The translations under genes and the position numbers were made by a program. DNA of 50,799 nucleotides from Azospirillum picis (GTDB lineage: Bacteria > Pseudomonadota > Alphaproteobacteria > Azospirillales > Azospirillaceae): NCBI RefSeq assembly GCF_017876115.1, contig NZ_JAGINO010000037.1, positions 1 to 50,799 of the forward strand, given 5' to 3'. Shown piece after piece: positions 1 through 6,997 of the stretch. How positions within the stretch are numbered: the first letter of the stretch is position 1; each line of letters begins with the position of its first letter. The notes under the pieces are model-generated. The model made no database searches. It saw only the letters and a program-made list of their open reading frames with translations, and was not told the origin of the DNA.

Positions 1-95
1 GCTTTTTAACCGCATCTTCATCGACGGATCACGGTCGGTGACATATACGCACGTCCTGATCGGGTGGCGCCTGCCTGATGACAGGCAGGCGCTCC
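1..95. repeat. Left copy of 95-bp terminal direct repeat
   Basis: These 95 bases are identical to the last 95 bases of the window. The reading frame entering at 50799 continues in frame from base 96 to a stop at 116-118, so the repeat most simply marks the overlap of a circular molecule. A genuine short terminal redundancy of a linear virion genome is the alternative, but the lambda-type terminase and the plasmid replication module favour a circle. Confidence 0.96.
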
Positions 96-118
96 TTTCA
101 TGCGTGGATGTATTTTAG
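1..118 (+). CDS. PAS-like protein, C-terminal end (gene crosses the junction)
   Basis: This is the 3' end of the gene that begins at 50256. Joining base 50799 to base 96 keeps the frame open and adds Leu-Leu-Ser-Cys-Val-Asp-Val-Phe before TAG at 116-118, giving a 188-residue protein. Its last bases overlap the stop of the convergent acetyltransferase gene by four bases. Function is discussed at the 5' part (50256). Confidence 0.85.
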   Translation, partial: LFNRIFIDGSRSVTYTHVLIGWRLPDDRQALLSCVDVF

Positions 119-840
119 GCGGTCAGGCGCGCACGCTCCACCGTTACGCCGGCGTCCAGAAGCACCCCGGCGCGGCTGAAGCGCAGAAGGTGCAGCGGGC
201 AGCGGGCGACGCCGGATTGCTGATAGAGGATGGTGGGGCGAGGCTCCAGCCGGCGGCGTCCCGCGCCGGCGGCGTTCCAGACAGGCACGGTTTCCTCTTC
301 AACGAGGCCGGCCCACCAATGCACGTCCCATAAGGACAGGCACGCCAGCCGCATCAATGTGGCCATGGGGTGGAACAGCCCCCGCCCCCGCCAATGGGGC
401 GCAACCCATCCGGAAGTTACGAACGCCGTTCGCCCCCGCGTGTCGAATGCGGCTTCCGATGCGCAGAAGCACCATTCGTCCGGGGGTGCAGTCCCAAGGT
501 CATGGAAGGCGGACAGGTCCCCCAGGCGCTCGCCAAAGCTCTTGGCGGTGCAGTCCAGAAGGATGGCGCCCTGTGTCGCCACGATGTCGCCGGAGCTGTC
601 GACGGCACCGATCCAATGGGCAGGTGCGGAGTGCGGGTGGGGCAGCAACGGGAACCACGCATTGACATTCCTGGCGTTCACACGCTCCAGGCCGCCCCAA
701 TCGCTCGACAGGAACAGGCGCACCCCCTTGCTTTCCAGCCGGTTTTGCAGGGCAGCGAAGGCGTGCGGCACGCAAGCCGGCAGTGTGCCGGCGTTGATCC
801 CGGCGTCGTCGGACAGCGCACGGGTGATAACAACGGTCAT
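115..840 (-). CDS. GNAT-like N-acetyltransferase
   Basis: A 241-residue protein when started at the ATG at 840, which follows GAGAGG at a good distance; an upstream in-frame start at 873 would lie in the tail of a terminator. The segment WRGRGLFHPMATLMRLAC carries the Arg-x-x-Gly-x-Gly type acetyl-CoA loop of the GNAT fold, after a strand-like stretch (TAFVTSGWVAPH). The acceptor cannot be predicted. It is convergent with the junction-crossing PAS-like gene and separated from the BRO-N fragment upstream by a strong terminator, so it probably has its own promoter or depends on read-through. It looks like an accessory gene rather than a phage core gene. Family call from a single motif, so moderate confidence. 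Confidence 0.6.
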   Translation of the reverse strand: MTVVITRALSDDAGINAGTLPACVPHAFAALQNRLESKGVRLFLSSDWGGLERVNARNVNAWFPLLPHPHSAPAHWIGAVDSSGDIVATQGAILLDCTAKSFGERLGDLSAFHDLGTAPPDEWCFCASEAAFDTRGRTAFVTSGWVAPHWRGRGLFHPMATLMRLACLSLWDVHWWAGLVEEETVPVWNAAGAGRRRLEPRPTILYQQSGVARCPLHLLRFSRAGVLLDAGVTVERARLTA

Positions 841-862
841 GAGATGCCTCTCGTTTTGAGTG

Positions 863-906
863 CAAAAAGCCAATCGGCGCGGAGCGAATGCCCCGCGCCG
901 ATTGGC
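863..906 (-). terminator. Rho-independent terminator after the BRO-N fragment
   Basis: A perfect 14-bp stem (869-882 with 893-906) encloses a 10-base loop. Read on the minus strand the stem is followed by TTTTT (864-868), the classical form. It ends minus-strand transcription from the BRO-N fragment and leaves only about 22 bases before the acetyltransferase ATG at 840. Confidence 0.85.
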
Positions 907-909
907 GTC

Positions 910-1125
910 TCATGATCGTCTGCGCGCGGTCATACCCTGCACAATACGCAGGGTGCAATCCGTCAATTCGACGGATTTAAGCATTTTCAATGCTTTACAG
1001 TGATTTCGAAGTGCTTGGTCCAGGTCCGCATAGCCCAAAACCTCCGCCACGTCCTTGCCGACGAACCACGGATCTCCGTCGATTTGGAACGCGCGGATGC
1101 CCTGCCCTTCAAACAGTGGCTGCAC
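910..1125 (-). CDS. Short BRO-N domain protein, probably truncated antirepressor
   Basis: A 71-residue reading frame starting at GTG 1125. Residues 3-50 match the first half of the BRO-N fold of phage antirepressors: an aromatic-Glu-Gly opening, DPWFVGKDVAEVLGY and HCKALKMLK. The second half of the domain, normally ending in a motif like EVLPSIRRTG, is missing; after ELTD the sequence turns basic and stops at a terminator. No recognisable continuation is seen in the other minus frames. It is therefore likely a decayed second antirepressor beside the intact one at 2097, though a functional miniature form is possible. The ribosome-binding site is poor. Confidence 0.6.
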   Translation of the reverse strand: MQPLFEGQGIRAFQIDGDPWFVGKDVAEVLGYADLDQALRNHCKALKMLKSVELTDCTLRIVQGMTARRRS

Positions 1126-1222
1126 TCTGGAAGGGCCGTCATTCCATGAGCGGGCGGGGCTAGCATTAGCATTCCCAAACGTAACGAATCGCTACGATTG
1201 AGCTTTTTCAATGCCTTGCAGA

Positions 1223-1378
1223 TCAAGGCTTTGCAAGAAAGCCTCTCTCTTGAAGCCATTCGGTGAGGATCTTCTCGCACAGTGAGGAGACAGAACGCAT
1301 GTCAGCCTTGGCGGCTTGTTCCAAGGCTTCCTTGACCTCGGGCTGAACACGAAAGCCGAGGGGGTGCGTCTTAGCCAT
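1223..1378 (-). CDS. Small Arc-like ribbon-helix-helix regulator
   Basis: A 51-residue protein from the ATG at 1378, or 56 residues from the ATG at 1393. The sequence PLGFRVQPEVKEALEQAA followed by SVSSLCEKILTEWLQERG has the strand-helix-helix layout of Arc/MetJ DNA-binding proteins, with the beta strand LGFRV and a helix that would end near the C-terminus. Such proteins bind palindromes as dimers of dimers. A near-perfect 35-bp palindrome lies directly at its start (1391-1425), which points to autoregulation and to control of the divergent operon beginning at 1517. Confidence 0.72.
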   Translation of the reverse strand: MAKTHPLGFRVQPEVKEALEQAAKADMRSVSSLCEKILTEWLQERGFLAKP

Positions 1379-1390
1379 GTAGGAAAACCT

Positions 1391-1425
1391 CATACAATGT
1401 TGTTGACGATCATCAACATCGTATG
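1391..1425. promoter_or_regulatory. 35-bp near-perfect palindromic operator
   Basis: The 35 bases centred on 1408 pair in 14 of 17 positions, with arms beginning CATAC and ending GTATG and an inner GTTG/CAAC repeat. It overlaps the upstream start option of the ribbon-helix-helix gene and lies in the divergent intergenic region, so it is a likely binding site for that protein. Confidence 0.65.
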
Positions 1426-1455
1426 AGAACGTTGGAGAGTTGGCAACAACGAAGC

Positions 1456-1491
1456 GGCCCGGCGGGGAAGGTGGTGCTTTCCCGCCGGGCC
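1456..1491. other. GC-rich hairpin in the divergent intergenic region
   Basis: GGCCCGGCGGGGAA pairs with TTTCCCGCCGGGCC, with one unpaired base, around a loop of a few bases. Neither strand has a following T-run, and the hairpin sits 25 bases before the ATG at 1517, so it looks more like a leader structure than a terminator. Confidence 0.4.
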
Positions 1492-1516
1492 TAACCTCAA
1501 GCGCCGGAGACACCCG

Positions 1517-1915
1517 ATGCTCAAAGCTAAACGCTATCCTACCACATCCCTGCCTCGTCGCGCGCTGCTGACCGGCAGCGTCCAGGCCGCCGCTGGTGGC
1601 CTCCTCGCCGCTCTGGCCCTTTCAGTCAGCCGCTCGGGCGCCGCCAGCCCTGGCCCCATCGAGCGGTTGGAGGCTGTGCGCGAAGACTTGATGGCCCGTC
1701 TGAACCGAGAGCGCGACGAGGCCAGGTTCAACCGGCTGGTGGCCGACCTTGCCGCAACGAATGACCAGATCGCTGCCGAGCCGGCGACCGGCCCCGGCGA
1801 CGTGGCGGCCAAGCTGCGGGTTCTGCGCGAAGAGATGCTGTCCGGCTCGGCCGACGGACTCGCGTTGCCGACGCTGGACACTTGCCTCGCCATCCTGGAA
1901 GGAGCCGCAGTATGA
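1517..1915 (+). CDS. Hypothetical protein with Tat-like signal
   Basis: A 132-residue protein of unknown function. Residues 13-21 read LPRRALLTG, a twin-arginine motif followed by a hydrophobic stretch rich in Ala and Leu (about residues 24-40) and a small-residue region around ASP that could be a cleavage site. The mature part (about 46-130) is predicted helical and charged, with Glu/Arg-rich repeats typical of a coiled coil. It is the first gene of a four-gene plus-strand operon and its stop overlaps the next ATG. The twin arginine could be fortuitous in such an Arg-rich N-terminus, so export is inferred only. Confidence 0.6.
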   Translation: MLKAKRYPTTSLPRRALLTGSVQAAAGGLLAALALSVSRSGAASPGPIERLEAVREDLMARLNRERDEARFNRLVADLAATNDQIAAEPATGPGDVAAKLRVLREEMLSGSADGLALPTLDTCLAILEGAAV

Positions 1916-2085
1916 CCGCCGCCACTCTGGAAACACGCCTCGCCGCTCTGGAGATTGATGCCGCTGTGGTCGCGTCGCAGGATGAGTACGACTCCGCATG
2001 CGTACTGGCGGTTGAGTTATCCGCCGGTCACAGATACATCATGCAGCCGATGGAAGCCGGAATGCAGATCGCCCGTTGGGCCTGA
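1912..2085 (+). CDS. Small hypothetical protein
   Basis: A 57-residue acidic protein. The ATG at 1912 overlaps the upstream stop in the ATGA form used repeatedly in this genome, which makes this start preferable to an upstream one at 1882. The first part (ATLETRLAALEIDAAVVASQ) looks helical; no known motif is visible. It is translationally coupled between the Tat-like protein and the BRO-N antirepressor. Confidence 0.55.
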   Translation: MTAATLETRLAALEIDAAVVASQDEYDSACVLAVELSAGHRYIMQPMEAGMQIARWA

Positions 2086-2096
2086 GAGGTAGGGTC

Positions 2097-2960
2097 ATGA
2101 CCGATATCATCCCCTTCGATTTTGATGGCTTGAACGTGCGCGTCCTCATGCGCGCCGAAGGCGAGGCATGGTTTGTTGCCGCCGATGTTGCAAAGGTTCT
2201 GGAAATCGGCCGCACTGACGATGCTGTGCGACGTTTGGACGAGGATGAGAGGGATGCGGATACTATCCGCACCCCCGGCGGCGACCAGAAAATGGTGATC
2301 ATCAACGAGTCCGGCCTCTACAGCCTGATCCTGACCAGTCGGAAGCCGGCTGCGAAGCGCTTCAAGAAATGGGTCACTGCCGAAGTCCTGCCCTCTATCC
2401 GTCGCACCGGCCGGTACCAGATGCCGGCGGCGGATGAGGCGTTGGACGACGACGCGACGCCCGCCGTCGAAACCGACTATCCCGGCCGGGCCGAGCAGGA
2501 ATACCGGATCTGGCTTGAAATGGTGCGTGAAGCCCGGCTGGTCGCCGGACGGGAAGCGGCTCGCCGCATGTGGGCACGGACGCCGCTGCCGCCGCTCGGC
2601 CTGGACGCGGTGGAGCCGGCAGCAACGGATGTTGAGGCGGCCGAGCGGGCGGCTGAGTGCCTGTCGCATCTGCTGCGGCGTTCTCCGGCCCCGCCGACGG
2701 GGTGGGACGGCCGGTGGCATGGCATGTTCCTGGCCACCCACGTGGCGACCGGCCGGCAGTGTCTGGTGATCGCCAACCAGCACTCGGCGTTGGAGCGGGT
2801 CTTTGCCGCCACGCCATGGGCCAATAGCGGGTGGCGGGCCGTGCTGGCGCGCTTGCCTGGGATCCTGCAAGACCAGCGGGTGGTGCGGTTCGGGCCGAGA
2901 AGCTCGCGGGCAAGCTGGGTGCCGGTCGAGCTTCTGCCCGACCAGCCGGCGGTGCCGTGA
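2097..2960 (+). CDS. BRO-N antirepressor with a replication-ATPase-like C-terminal module
   Basis: A 287-residue protein started at ATG 2097 after GAGAGGTAGGG. Residues 4-110 form a complete BRO-N domain: FDFDGLNVRVLM, AWFVAADVAKVLEIGR, the tract VIINESGLYSLILTSRKP, and the ending WVTAEVLPSIRRTG. BRO-N proteins in phages commonly act as antirepressors or DNA-binding regulators. After an acidic linker and a helical region, residues about 205-285 contain LVIANQHSALERVFAATPW and VELLPDQ. This part resembles the C-terminus of the ATPase at 13596 (LLVANKHPGLTRIFHGTPW, then ADLLPERD), a pairing I do not know from the literature. It overlaps the next gene by GTGA. Antirepressor role is inferred from the family. 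Confidence 0.82.
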   Translation: MTDIIPFDFDGLNVRVLMRAEGEAWFVAADVAKVLEIGRTDDAVRRLDEDERDADTIRTPGGDQKMVIINESGLYSLILTSRKPAAKRFKKWVTAEVLPSIRRTGRYQMPAADEALDDDATPAVETDYPGRAEQEYRIWLEMVREARLVAGREAARRMWARTPLPPLGLDAVEPAATDVEAAERAAECLSHLLRRSPAPPTGWDGRWHGMFLATHVATGRQCLVIANQHSALERVFAATPWANSGWRAVLARLPGILQDQRVVRFGPRSSRASWVPVELLPDQPAVP

Positions 2961-3418
2961 TCCGTTGGAGGGTGGCGGCGCCGGCCCGCGCGTACGCCAT
3001 CCTGCCGCCCGACCTGCCCAGCGGGTCGGGCGTCGTCTATGCGGTTCTGTTCTCGAACGATCTGGTGAAGGTGGGGTATTCGTCCAAGCCGCGGCGGCGC
3101 GTCGCTTCGGTCGTGTCCGAAATGGACCGTCACCACGGCGCCCGGCCACTGATGATCGGCTGCACCCCGCCCTTGCCCAACGCGGCGTCAGTCGAGGCGA
3201 TCCTGCTCGCCCGTCTGGCGCCGCCTCTGCTTGGGCGGGAATGGTTCGGCGTGCCGGCCTTCGAACGCGTTCCCAAGCTCCTGGCGTCGGTCGAGGCGAA
3301 CGCGCCGATCGGGCTCCCCATGCTGGACGCCGTCAGGCAGGTTGCCGCCGTGCGGCGGCAGAAGGGAAAGCGGGAGGCGCAGGCGGCGTGGCGGAGATTG
3401 GGTTTGCCTGCCCTTTAG
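2957..3418 (+). CDS. GIY-YIG/T5orf172-type domain protein
   Basis: A 153-residue protein whose GTG start at 2957 overlaps the stop of the BRO-N gene. GVVYAVLFSNDLVKVGYSSK followed by an Arg-rich helix, a Glu in SVEAILLARL and the later EWFGV are the ordered hallmarks of the T5orf172/Mug113 branch of the GIY-YIG nuclease fold. The canonical second Tyr-Ile-Gly is represented by VKVGY. Proteins of this branch are frequent in phages next to BRO or KilA-N domains, where they occur fused or adjacent, which fits the location. Catalytic activity is not certain. Ends just before a hairpin shared with a convergent operon. Confidence 0.68.
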   Translation: MIRWRVAAPARAYAILPPDLPSGSGVVYAVLFSNDLVKVGYSSKPRRRVASVVSEMDRHHGARPLMIGCTPPLPNAASVEAILLARLAPPLLGREWFGVPAFERVPKLLASVEANAPIGLPMLDAVRQVAAVRRQKGKREAQAAWRRLGLPAL

Positions 3419-3427
3419 GCAGGCAAA
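3403..3427. terminator. Bidirectional hairpin between convergent genes
   Basis: TTTGCCTGCC (3403-3412) pairs perfectly with GGCAGGCAAA (3418-3427) around a five-base loop that contains the TAG stop of the GIY-YIG gene. The A/T ends of the stem could serve as short T-tracts in both directions. It separates the plus operon 1517-3418 from the minus operon 3440-6951. Confidence 0.6.
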
Positions 3428-3439
3428 CCGGCGATTGCG

Positions 3440-3646
3440 CTATCGGTGGCGGTACGGCCCGATCAGTAGCCACGTCGCCGGCGCGTCGTAATGGTAGTGC
3501 CGGCAGCTATCCGCCCCCGTCGGCCGGGGCGGCCGGCAGGTGGCCGGCGGATCGTCGAAGTTGGCGCGGTCGGGCGAGCGGCCGAGGTGGTGGAGACAGG
3601 ACACTCGGGCCGGGCAGCCCCAATCGCCGCAGAGTGGGCGGGTCAT
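3440..3646 (-). CDS. Cysteine/histidine-rich small protein
   Basis: A 68-residue protein from ATG 3646, three bases beyond the stop of the preceding gene. It begins MTRPLCGDWGCPARVSCLHH and later contains SCRHYH, giving Cys and His spacing suited to metal binding. Function unknown. It is the last gene of the minus-strand operon led by the ParB-like gene. Confidence 0.6.
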   Translation of the reverse strand: MTRPLCGDWGCPARVSCLHHLGRSPDRANFDDPPATCRPPRPTGADSCRHYHYDAPATWLLIGPYRHR

Positions 3647-3648
3647 GA

Positions 3649-3840
3649 TCAGCCGGCGCCACAGCAGGGGCAGCATCCGTCGGTGTCGACCAGGAGGTGG
3701 GCGCCGCAGTCGCCGCAGCGATCTTCCGGGGCGAGCGACAGCATGTCAGGGGCAGGCGCGCGGCACCGGTCGCCGGCAGTGGCGGGATGATCACAGCCGG
3801 GGACGGCGCAGGGCATCGCGGCGATGGTCGTATCGGTCAT
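3649..3840 (-). CDS. Zinc-ribbon-like small protein
   Basis: A 63-residue protein from ATG 3840. The C-terminal half has CGDCGAHLLVDTDGCCPCCG, two CxxC pairs separated by about 12 residues, the pattern of a zinc ribbon. An additional Cys/His set (CAVPGCDHPATAGDRC) precedes it. Probably a DNA- or protein-binding accessory factor of the left operon; no specific role can be given. Confidence 0.65.
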   Translation of the reverse strand: MTDTTIAAMPCAVPGCDHPATAGDRCRAPAPDMLSLAPEDRCGDCGAHLLVDTDGCCPCCGAG

Positions 3841-3850
3841 GGAGGCGTCC

Positions 3851-4243
3851 TCAAAACGCAAAGCAGCCGCTGCCGGAAAGCTTGGCCAGCGATTCCCTGC
3901 AGCGGTTGCAGTGGCGATGGTGGGGGCCGTCGCTGGTGATGGTCTGATGGCACCGCATGCAGGGGCGCTGCCGCTTCGCCGGCGCTGTCGCATCCTCAAC
4001 CCGGGGCAGGTCGAGGATGCGGGCGCCTGAGGTTGGATAGATGCGGTTGGCGCCCTTCTCGTGCCTGATCTCGACCAGGCCGCGGTCGGCAAGATGCCGG
4101 CTCCGGAGGCGGCCGCCCTCGGCCGACAGGTTCATGGCCTCGCCGAGCTGCACCGATGTCATCGGCCGGCCGGCGTCATGGTAGGCGATCACCAGGGCGA
4201 GGGCGCGCCGCAGGTCGCCCTCGGAGACGAAGGGGCCGGCCAT
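3851..4243 (-). CDS. Winged-helix plus zinc-finger protein
   Basis: A 130-residue protein whose ATG (4243-4241) overlaps the TAA of the ParB-like gene (TAATG). Residues 5-75 look like a winged helix: a helix LRRALALVIAYH, a recognition region MTSVQLGEAMNLSAEGGRLRSRHL and a wing LVEIRHEKGANRIYP. Residues about 95-120 carry CMRCH, then HRHCNRCRE, a plausible zinc site. Likely a DNA-binding regulator co-expressed with the ParB-like protein. Confidence 0.65.
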   Translation of the reverse strand: MAGPFVSEGDLRRALALVIAYHDAGRPMTSVQLGEAMNLSAEGGRLRSRHLADRGLVEIRHEKGANRIYPTSGARILDLPRVEDATAPAKRQRPCMRCHQTITSDGPHHRHCNRCRESLAKLSGSGCFAF

Positions 4244-6951
4244 TACGCCGCCTCCGCGCTGCAGGTGGTCAGGCTGGCGAGCCAATCCGTGATGATTTTT
4301 TCAACCTTGTCGGCCGGCATCGGCATCCCTTGGATGCTGGCCACGCCATCATGGAAATAGGTGATCCGATAGAGATCCGGATCACCATTCTCCTCATTGT
4401 CGACCGTGTCGCAGGTCAGGCCGAGGAGGGTGGGGCCGGCGCCGCGAATGGTAATCTTGGACTGGCCATAATCCGGGTGGCGGGGCAGGGCGTCGGCGAA
4501 GCTGTCAAGAAGCACGCCAGACAGGTCGGCATGCTCGGAGATCACGAAGGCGAAAGTCTGCAGCTTCACCGGCTCCTTCTCCTCCTCCTCCTCCTCGATC
4601 TGGCTGTCGTCGAACAGCTGGTCGATCGCCGCGTCGGCCTCGGCCGGCTGGTCGACAAGCGGCGCGGCCGGCGCCGGTGGGTGCCCGACGCTCTGCAGCC
4701 ACCCGCGCATGACCGAGGCCATTTCGTCCGGAGTGGCATCGCCGTGCCGTCCCTCGATTCCGATGATCCAGTATTCGCCCGGGCAGGTCTTCGCCGCGTC
4801 GAGCAGCAGGCGGGCGCCATCGGCGGCGAGGTAAATCTCGGGCTTGCCGAAATCCGGATGCTGGGGCAGCTCCGCTGCTACGAAGTTCACCAGGTGCTGG
4901 AGCTCCAGAGTTTTCGCTTTGATCCACCGCACCGTTGCCGTTGTTGGCTTGCTCTTGGCGGCGTTGATCGCGTCGACGATGTCGAGCTGCTGCGGCTCCG
5001 CCGCCTTCGGCGCCAGGTGCGCGGCAGCGCGGAGGCTGGCCATGATCGTCTTTTCAGGCGCGAAGGTCATTTCCGCCGGCACAAGTCGCACATCCTGGTC
5101 GGCGACGTGGCGGGCGATGGTATCGCGCAAGTCGGCGACCTTGTAGCCGGCCATAGTCTCCTCGCCGATCGGCAGGCCATAGCGGCGGTTGGCCTTGCAC
5201 CAGGCGTTGATCTGGCGGGCGAGGGCGAGGAGGTCCGCGCGCTGCAGCTTGGACAGATAGTCCGCGTCGATCCGCCAAGCTTCGGCCATGTCGACCTGAT
5301 AGCGCCGGGCCGCCATGATCGCGAGGGGGCGGTCGCCCAGCGAGGGGCCGTCGGCCCCGTACTGCGCCCAAGATCCGCAGCGGGAAGCGACCAGGGCGTC
5401 GAACAGATTGGCGACCTCGACGTCGGATAGCTGGCCGATCGCCTCATAGATGCCGGCGCGCGGCTTAAGGTCGACCTCCTTGTATCCCGGCCTGAAAGAC
5501 AAAAACTGTCCGTCTCTACGGTCCGGATCAAGCGTATCGAAGGCAGTGGGGCCGAGGCGGTCCCGCCAGGCTTGCAGGTGCATGGCCACTTCCGGAGCGA
5601 CTGCGCGGCCTTCGGGCCCGGTGCTTTCCGTCCGGATCTTCGCGATCGTCCCATCGCCGAGCAAGGCGACGATGGCCATCTCAAGGGCGGCACGATGCCC
5701 GGTCCGCAGGATCGACGATTGCAGCGCCACCGTCTTGCACCGATGGGCATGCTCGCGCCAGCTGGTGCCGATCGCAGCGACGGCGTCGCCGGAGGCCTTC
5801 GCCTCGGCCTTCGTCGGCACCGGCGGCGCCTTGCCCCGGCACACGCCTTCGACGATTTCGACGGAGAGGTCGGCGCGGACGGCGATCACAGCCCCATGCA
5901 CGGCAGGGTCGGCGCGGCCCCACATCCGGTCGAACCCGTAATCGGACGAGATGAAGTAATTGCCCTTCTGCTTGACCTGCTCGACGAAGGCCCATTGCCG
6001 GGCGAGCTCTTCCGCTTTCGCCCCGATCGCGGCGGTCTGCAGCTCGCGGAACTGCTCGACATCGGAAAAGCGCTTGGTCTGGCTGTGCTGGCCACCGACG
6101 GTGTATTCGCCCGTGTAGAGGTTGAGGTCGAAGATCGCCTTGGAGACCTCCGGCAGCCCTTCGGCGATGCGCCGCTTGATCTCCTCGCCGTTCTCATAGC
6201 CGACGTCGCCTTTCTCGATCGCCTTGACGATCCCCTTGCGCTCGGCCGGGGTCAGGCGCACCAGGATGCGGGCGGTCTCCATGTTGATCGTGCCGGCGGC
6301 GAACAGCGCGCGGGTCTCGTCGTCGAGGCCGGTGGCGATCTGGATGCGCAGCTCCACCCACCGCTTGGTTTTGCCGTAGGCGGCGGCGATCTCCTCGGTG
6401 CTTTTGTCGCGCTGCCGCAGCAGGGAAAAGGCGTCGCCTTCCTCGAGGGGATGCATGTCCTGGCGGTTGACGTTCTCGGCGACGGCGATCTGCAGCAGCT
6501 CCAAGTCGCCGACGTCGCGGCGGATCACCGGCACGCGATGGTCGGGCAGCCGGTCGAGCGGCCACCGGCCTTCGGCGAACAGCTTTTCCAGGGCGCGCAG
6601 GCGGCGGCCGCCGATGTAGACTTCGCGCGCCGACGGGATGTTCTCAAGGTAGTCGACGGCTTTGCGGGCGGTCAGAGGCTGCAGCAACCCGTTCACGGCG
6701 ATGCTGTCGGCGAGCTCCGCGATCTCGTCCTCGGGGAAGCTCTTGCGAGGGTTAAGCGGGCTGGCGATCAGCGCTTTGATGTGGATGAGCTCGACCTCTC
6801 CGGCGGCCGGTGCCGGCGGGGCGACGGAGGGCTGCGCCGGGGCTGGCGGCGGTGCGTCGGGGAGGGGCGCGGATTTCCTGGCGCCGCGGGTGCGGGCAGC
6901 TGGCGCAGGGGTGCTTTCCGCCGTGAGGGCGGGCTCGGCATGCAGGGTCAT
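4243..6951 (-). CDS. Giant ParB/Srx-fold protein with duplicated C-terminal module
   Basis: A 902-residue protein from the ATG at 6951; an upstream in-frame GTG at 7005 would add 18 residues but overlaps an operator and a palindrome. Residues about 55-145 are a ParB N-terminal (Srx/nuclease-like) domain: IHIKALIASPLNPRKSF, then GLLQPLTAR and YIGGRRLRAL. The ParB box appears as VAENVNRQDMHPLEEGDAF, and an HTH region follows (about 185-260). The rest is much longer than an ordinary ParB. About residues 680-757 (ELPQHPDFGKPEIYL to MRGWLQSV) and 805-893 (ALPRHPDYGQSKITI to ITDWLASL) are two copies of one module, joined by a linker containing six Glu. As the first gene of the operator-controlled left operon it is probably an early regulator or DNA-organising protein rather than the plasmid partition protein, since a separate ParA pair exists at 45025-45983. 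Confidence 0.8.
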   Translation of the reverse strand: MTLHAEPALTAESTPAPAARTRGARKSAPLPDAPPPAPAQPSVAPPAPAAGEVELIHIKALIASPLNPRKSFPEDEIAELADSIAVNGLLQPLTARKAVDYLENIPSAREVYIGGRRLRALEKLFAEGRWPLDRLPDHRVPVIRRDVGDLELLQIAVAENVNRQDMHPLEEGDAFSLLRQRDKSTEEIAAAYGKTKRWVELRIQIATGLDDETRALFAAGTINMETARILVRLTPAERKGIVKAIEKGDVGYENGEEIKRRIAEGLPEVSKAIFDLNLYTGEYTVGGQHSQTKRFSDVEQFRELQTAAIGAKAEELARQWAFVEQVKQKGNYFISSDYGFDRMWGRADPAVHGAVIAVRADLSVEIVEGVCRGKAPPVPTKAEAKASGDAVAAIGTSWREHAHRCKTVALQSSILRTGHRAALEMAIVALLGDGTIAKIRTESTGPEGRAVAPEVAMHLQAWRDRLGPTAFDTLDPDRRDGQFLSFRPGYKEVDLKPRAGIYEAIGQLSDVEVANLFDALVASRCGSWAQYGADGPSLGDRPLAIMAARRYQVDMAEAWRIDADYLSKLQRADLLALARQINAWCKANRRYGLPIGEETMAGYKVADLRDTIARHVADQDVRLVPAEMTFAPEKTIMASLRAAAHLAPKAAEPQQLDIVDAINAAKSKPTTATVRWIKAKTLELQHLVNFVAAELPQHPDFGKPEIYLAADGARLLLDAAKTCPGEYWIIGIEGRHGDATPDEMASVMRGWLQSVGHPPAPAAPLVDQPAEADAAIDQLFDDSQIEEEEEEKEPVKLQTFAFVISEHADLSGVLLDSFADALPRHPDYGQSKITIRGAGPTLLGLTCDTVDNEENGDPDLYRITYFHDGVASIQGMPMPADKVEKIITDWLASLTTCSAEAA

Positions 6952-6980
6952 GGCGGAGGCCTTTCGGATGCTCGCTTGCT

Positions 6981-6995
6981 GCGAACGGCGTTCGC
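6981..6995. repeat. Copy of the dispersed 15-bp palindrome GCGAACGNCGTTCGC
   Basis: Perfect copies start at 6981, 9771, 13554, 19364, 24415, 28175, 42549, 46725 and 48111. Copies with one mismatch start at 419, 15879 and 32781, and one with two mismatches at 30980. The centre base is G, C or A and the arms are 7 bp. This copy lies 30 bases upstream of the ATG of the ParB-like gene, next to operator O1. Copies occur both between genes and inside coding regions in different reading frames, so coding constraint does not explain them. Confidence 0.85.
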
Positions 6996-6997
6996 GA

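Noticed and set aside
1456..1491. Hairpin as a terminator
   Set aside because: No T-run on either strand and no transcript that should end there.
4243..6951. The giant ParB-like protein as the plasmid's partition ParB
   Set aside because: It is far from parA, lies in an operator-controlled early operon, and a small partner is encoded directly with parA; a partition role cannot be excluded but is not the simplest reading.
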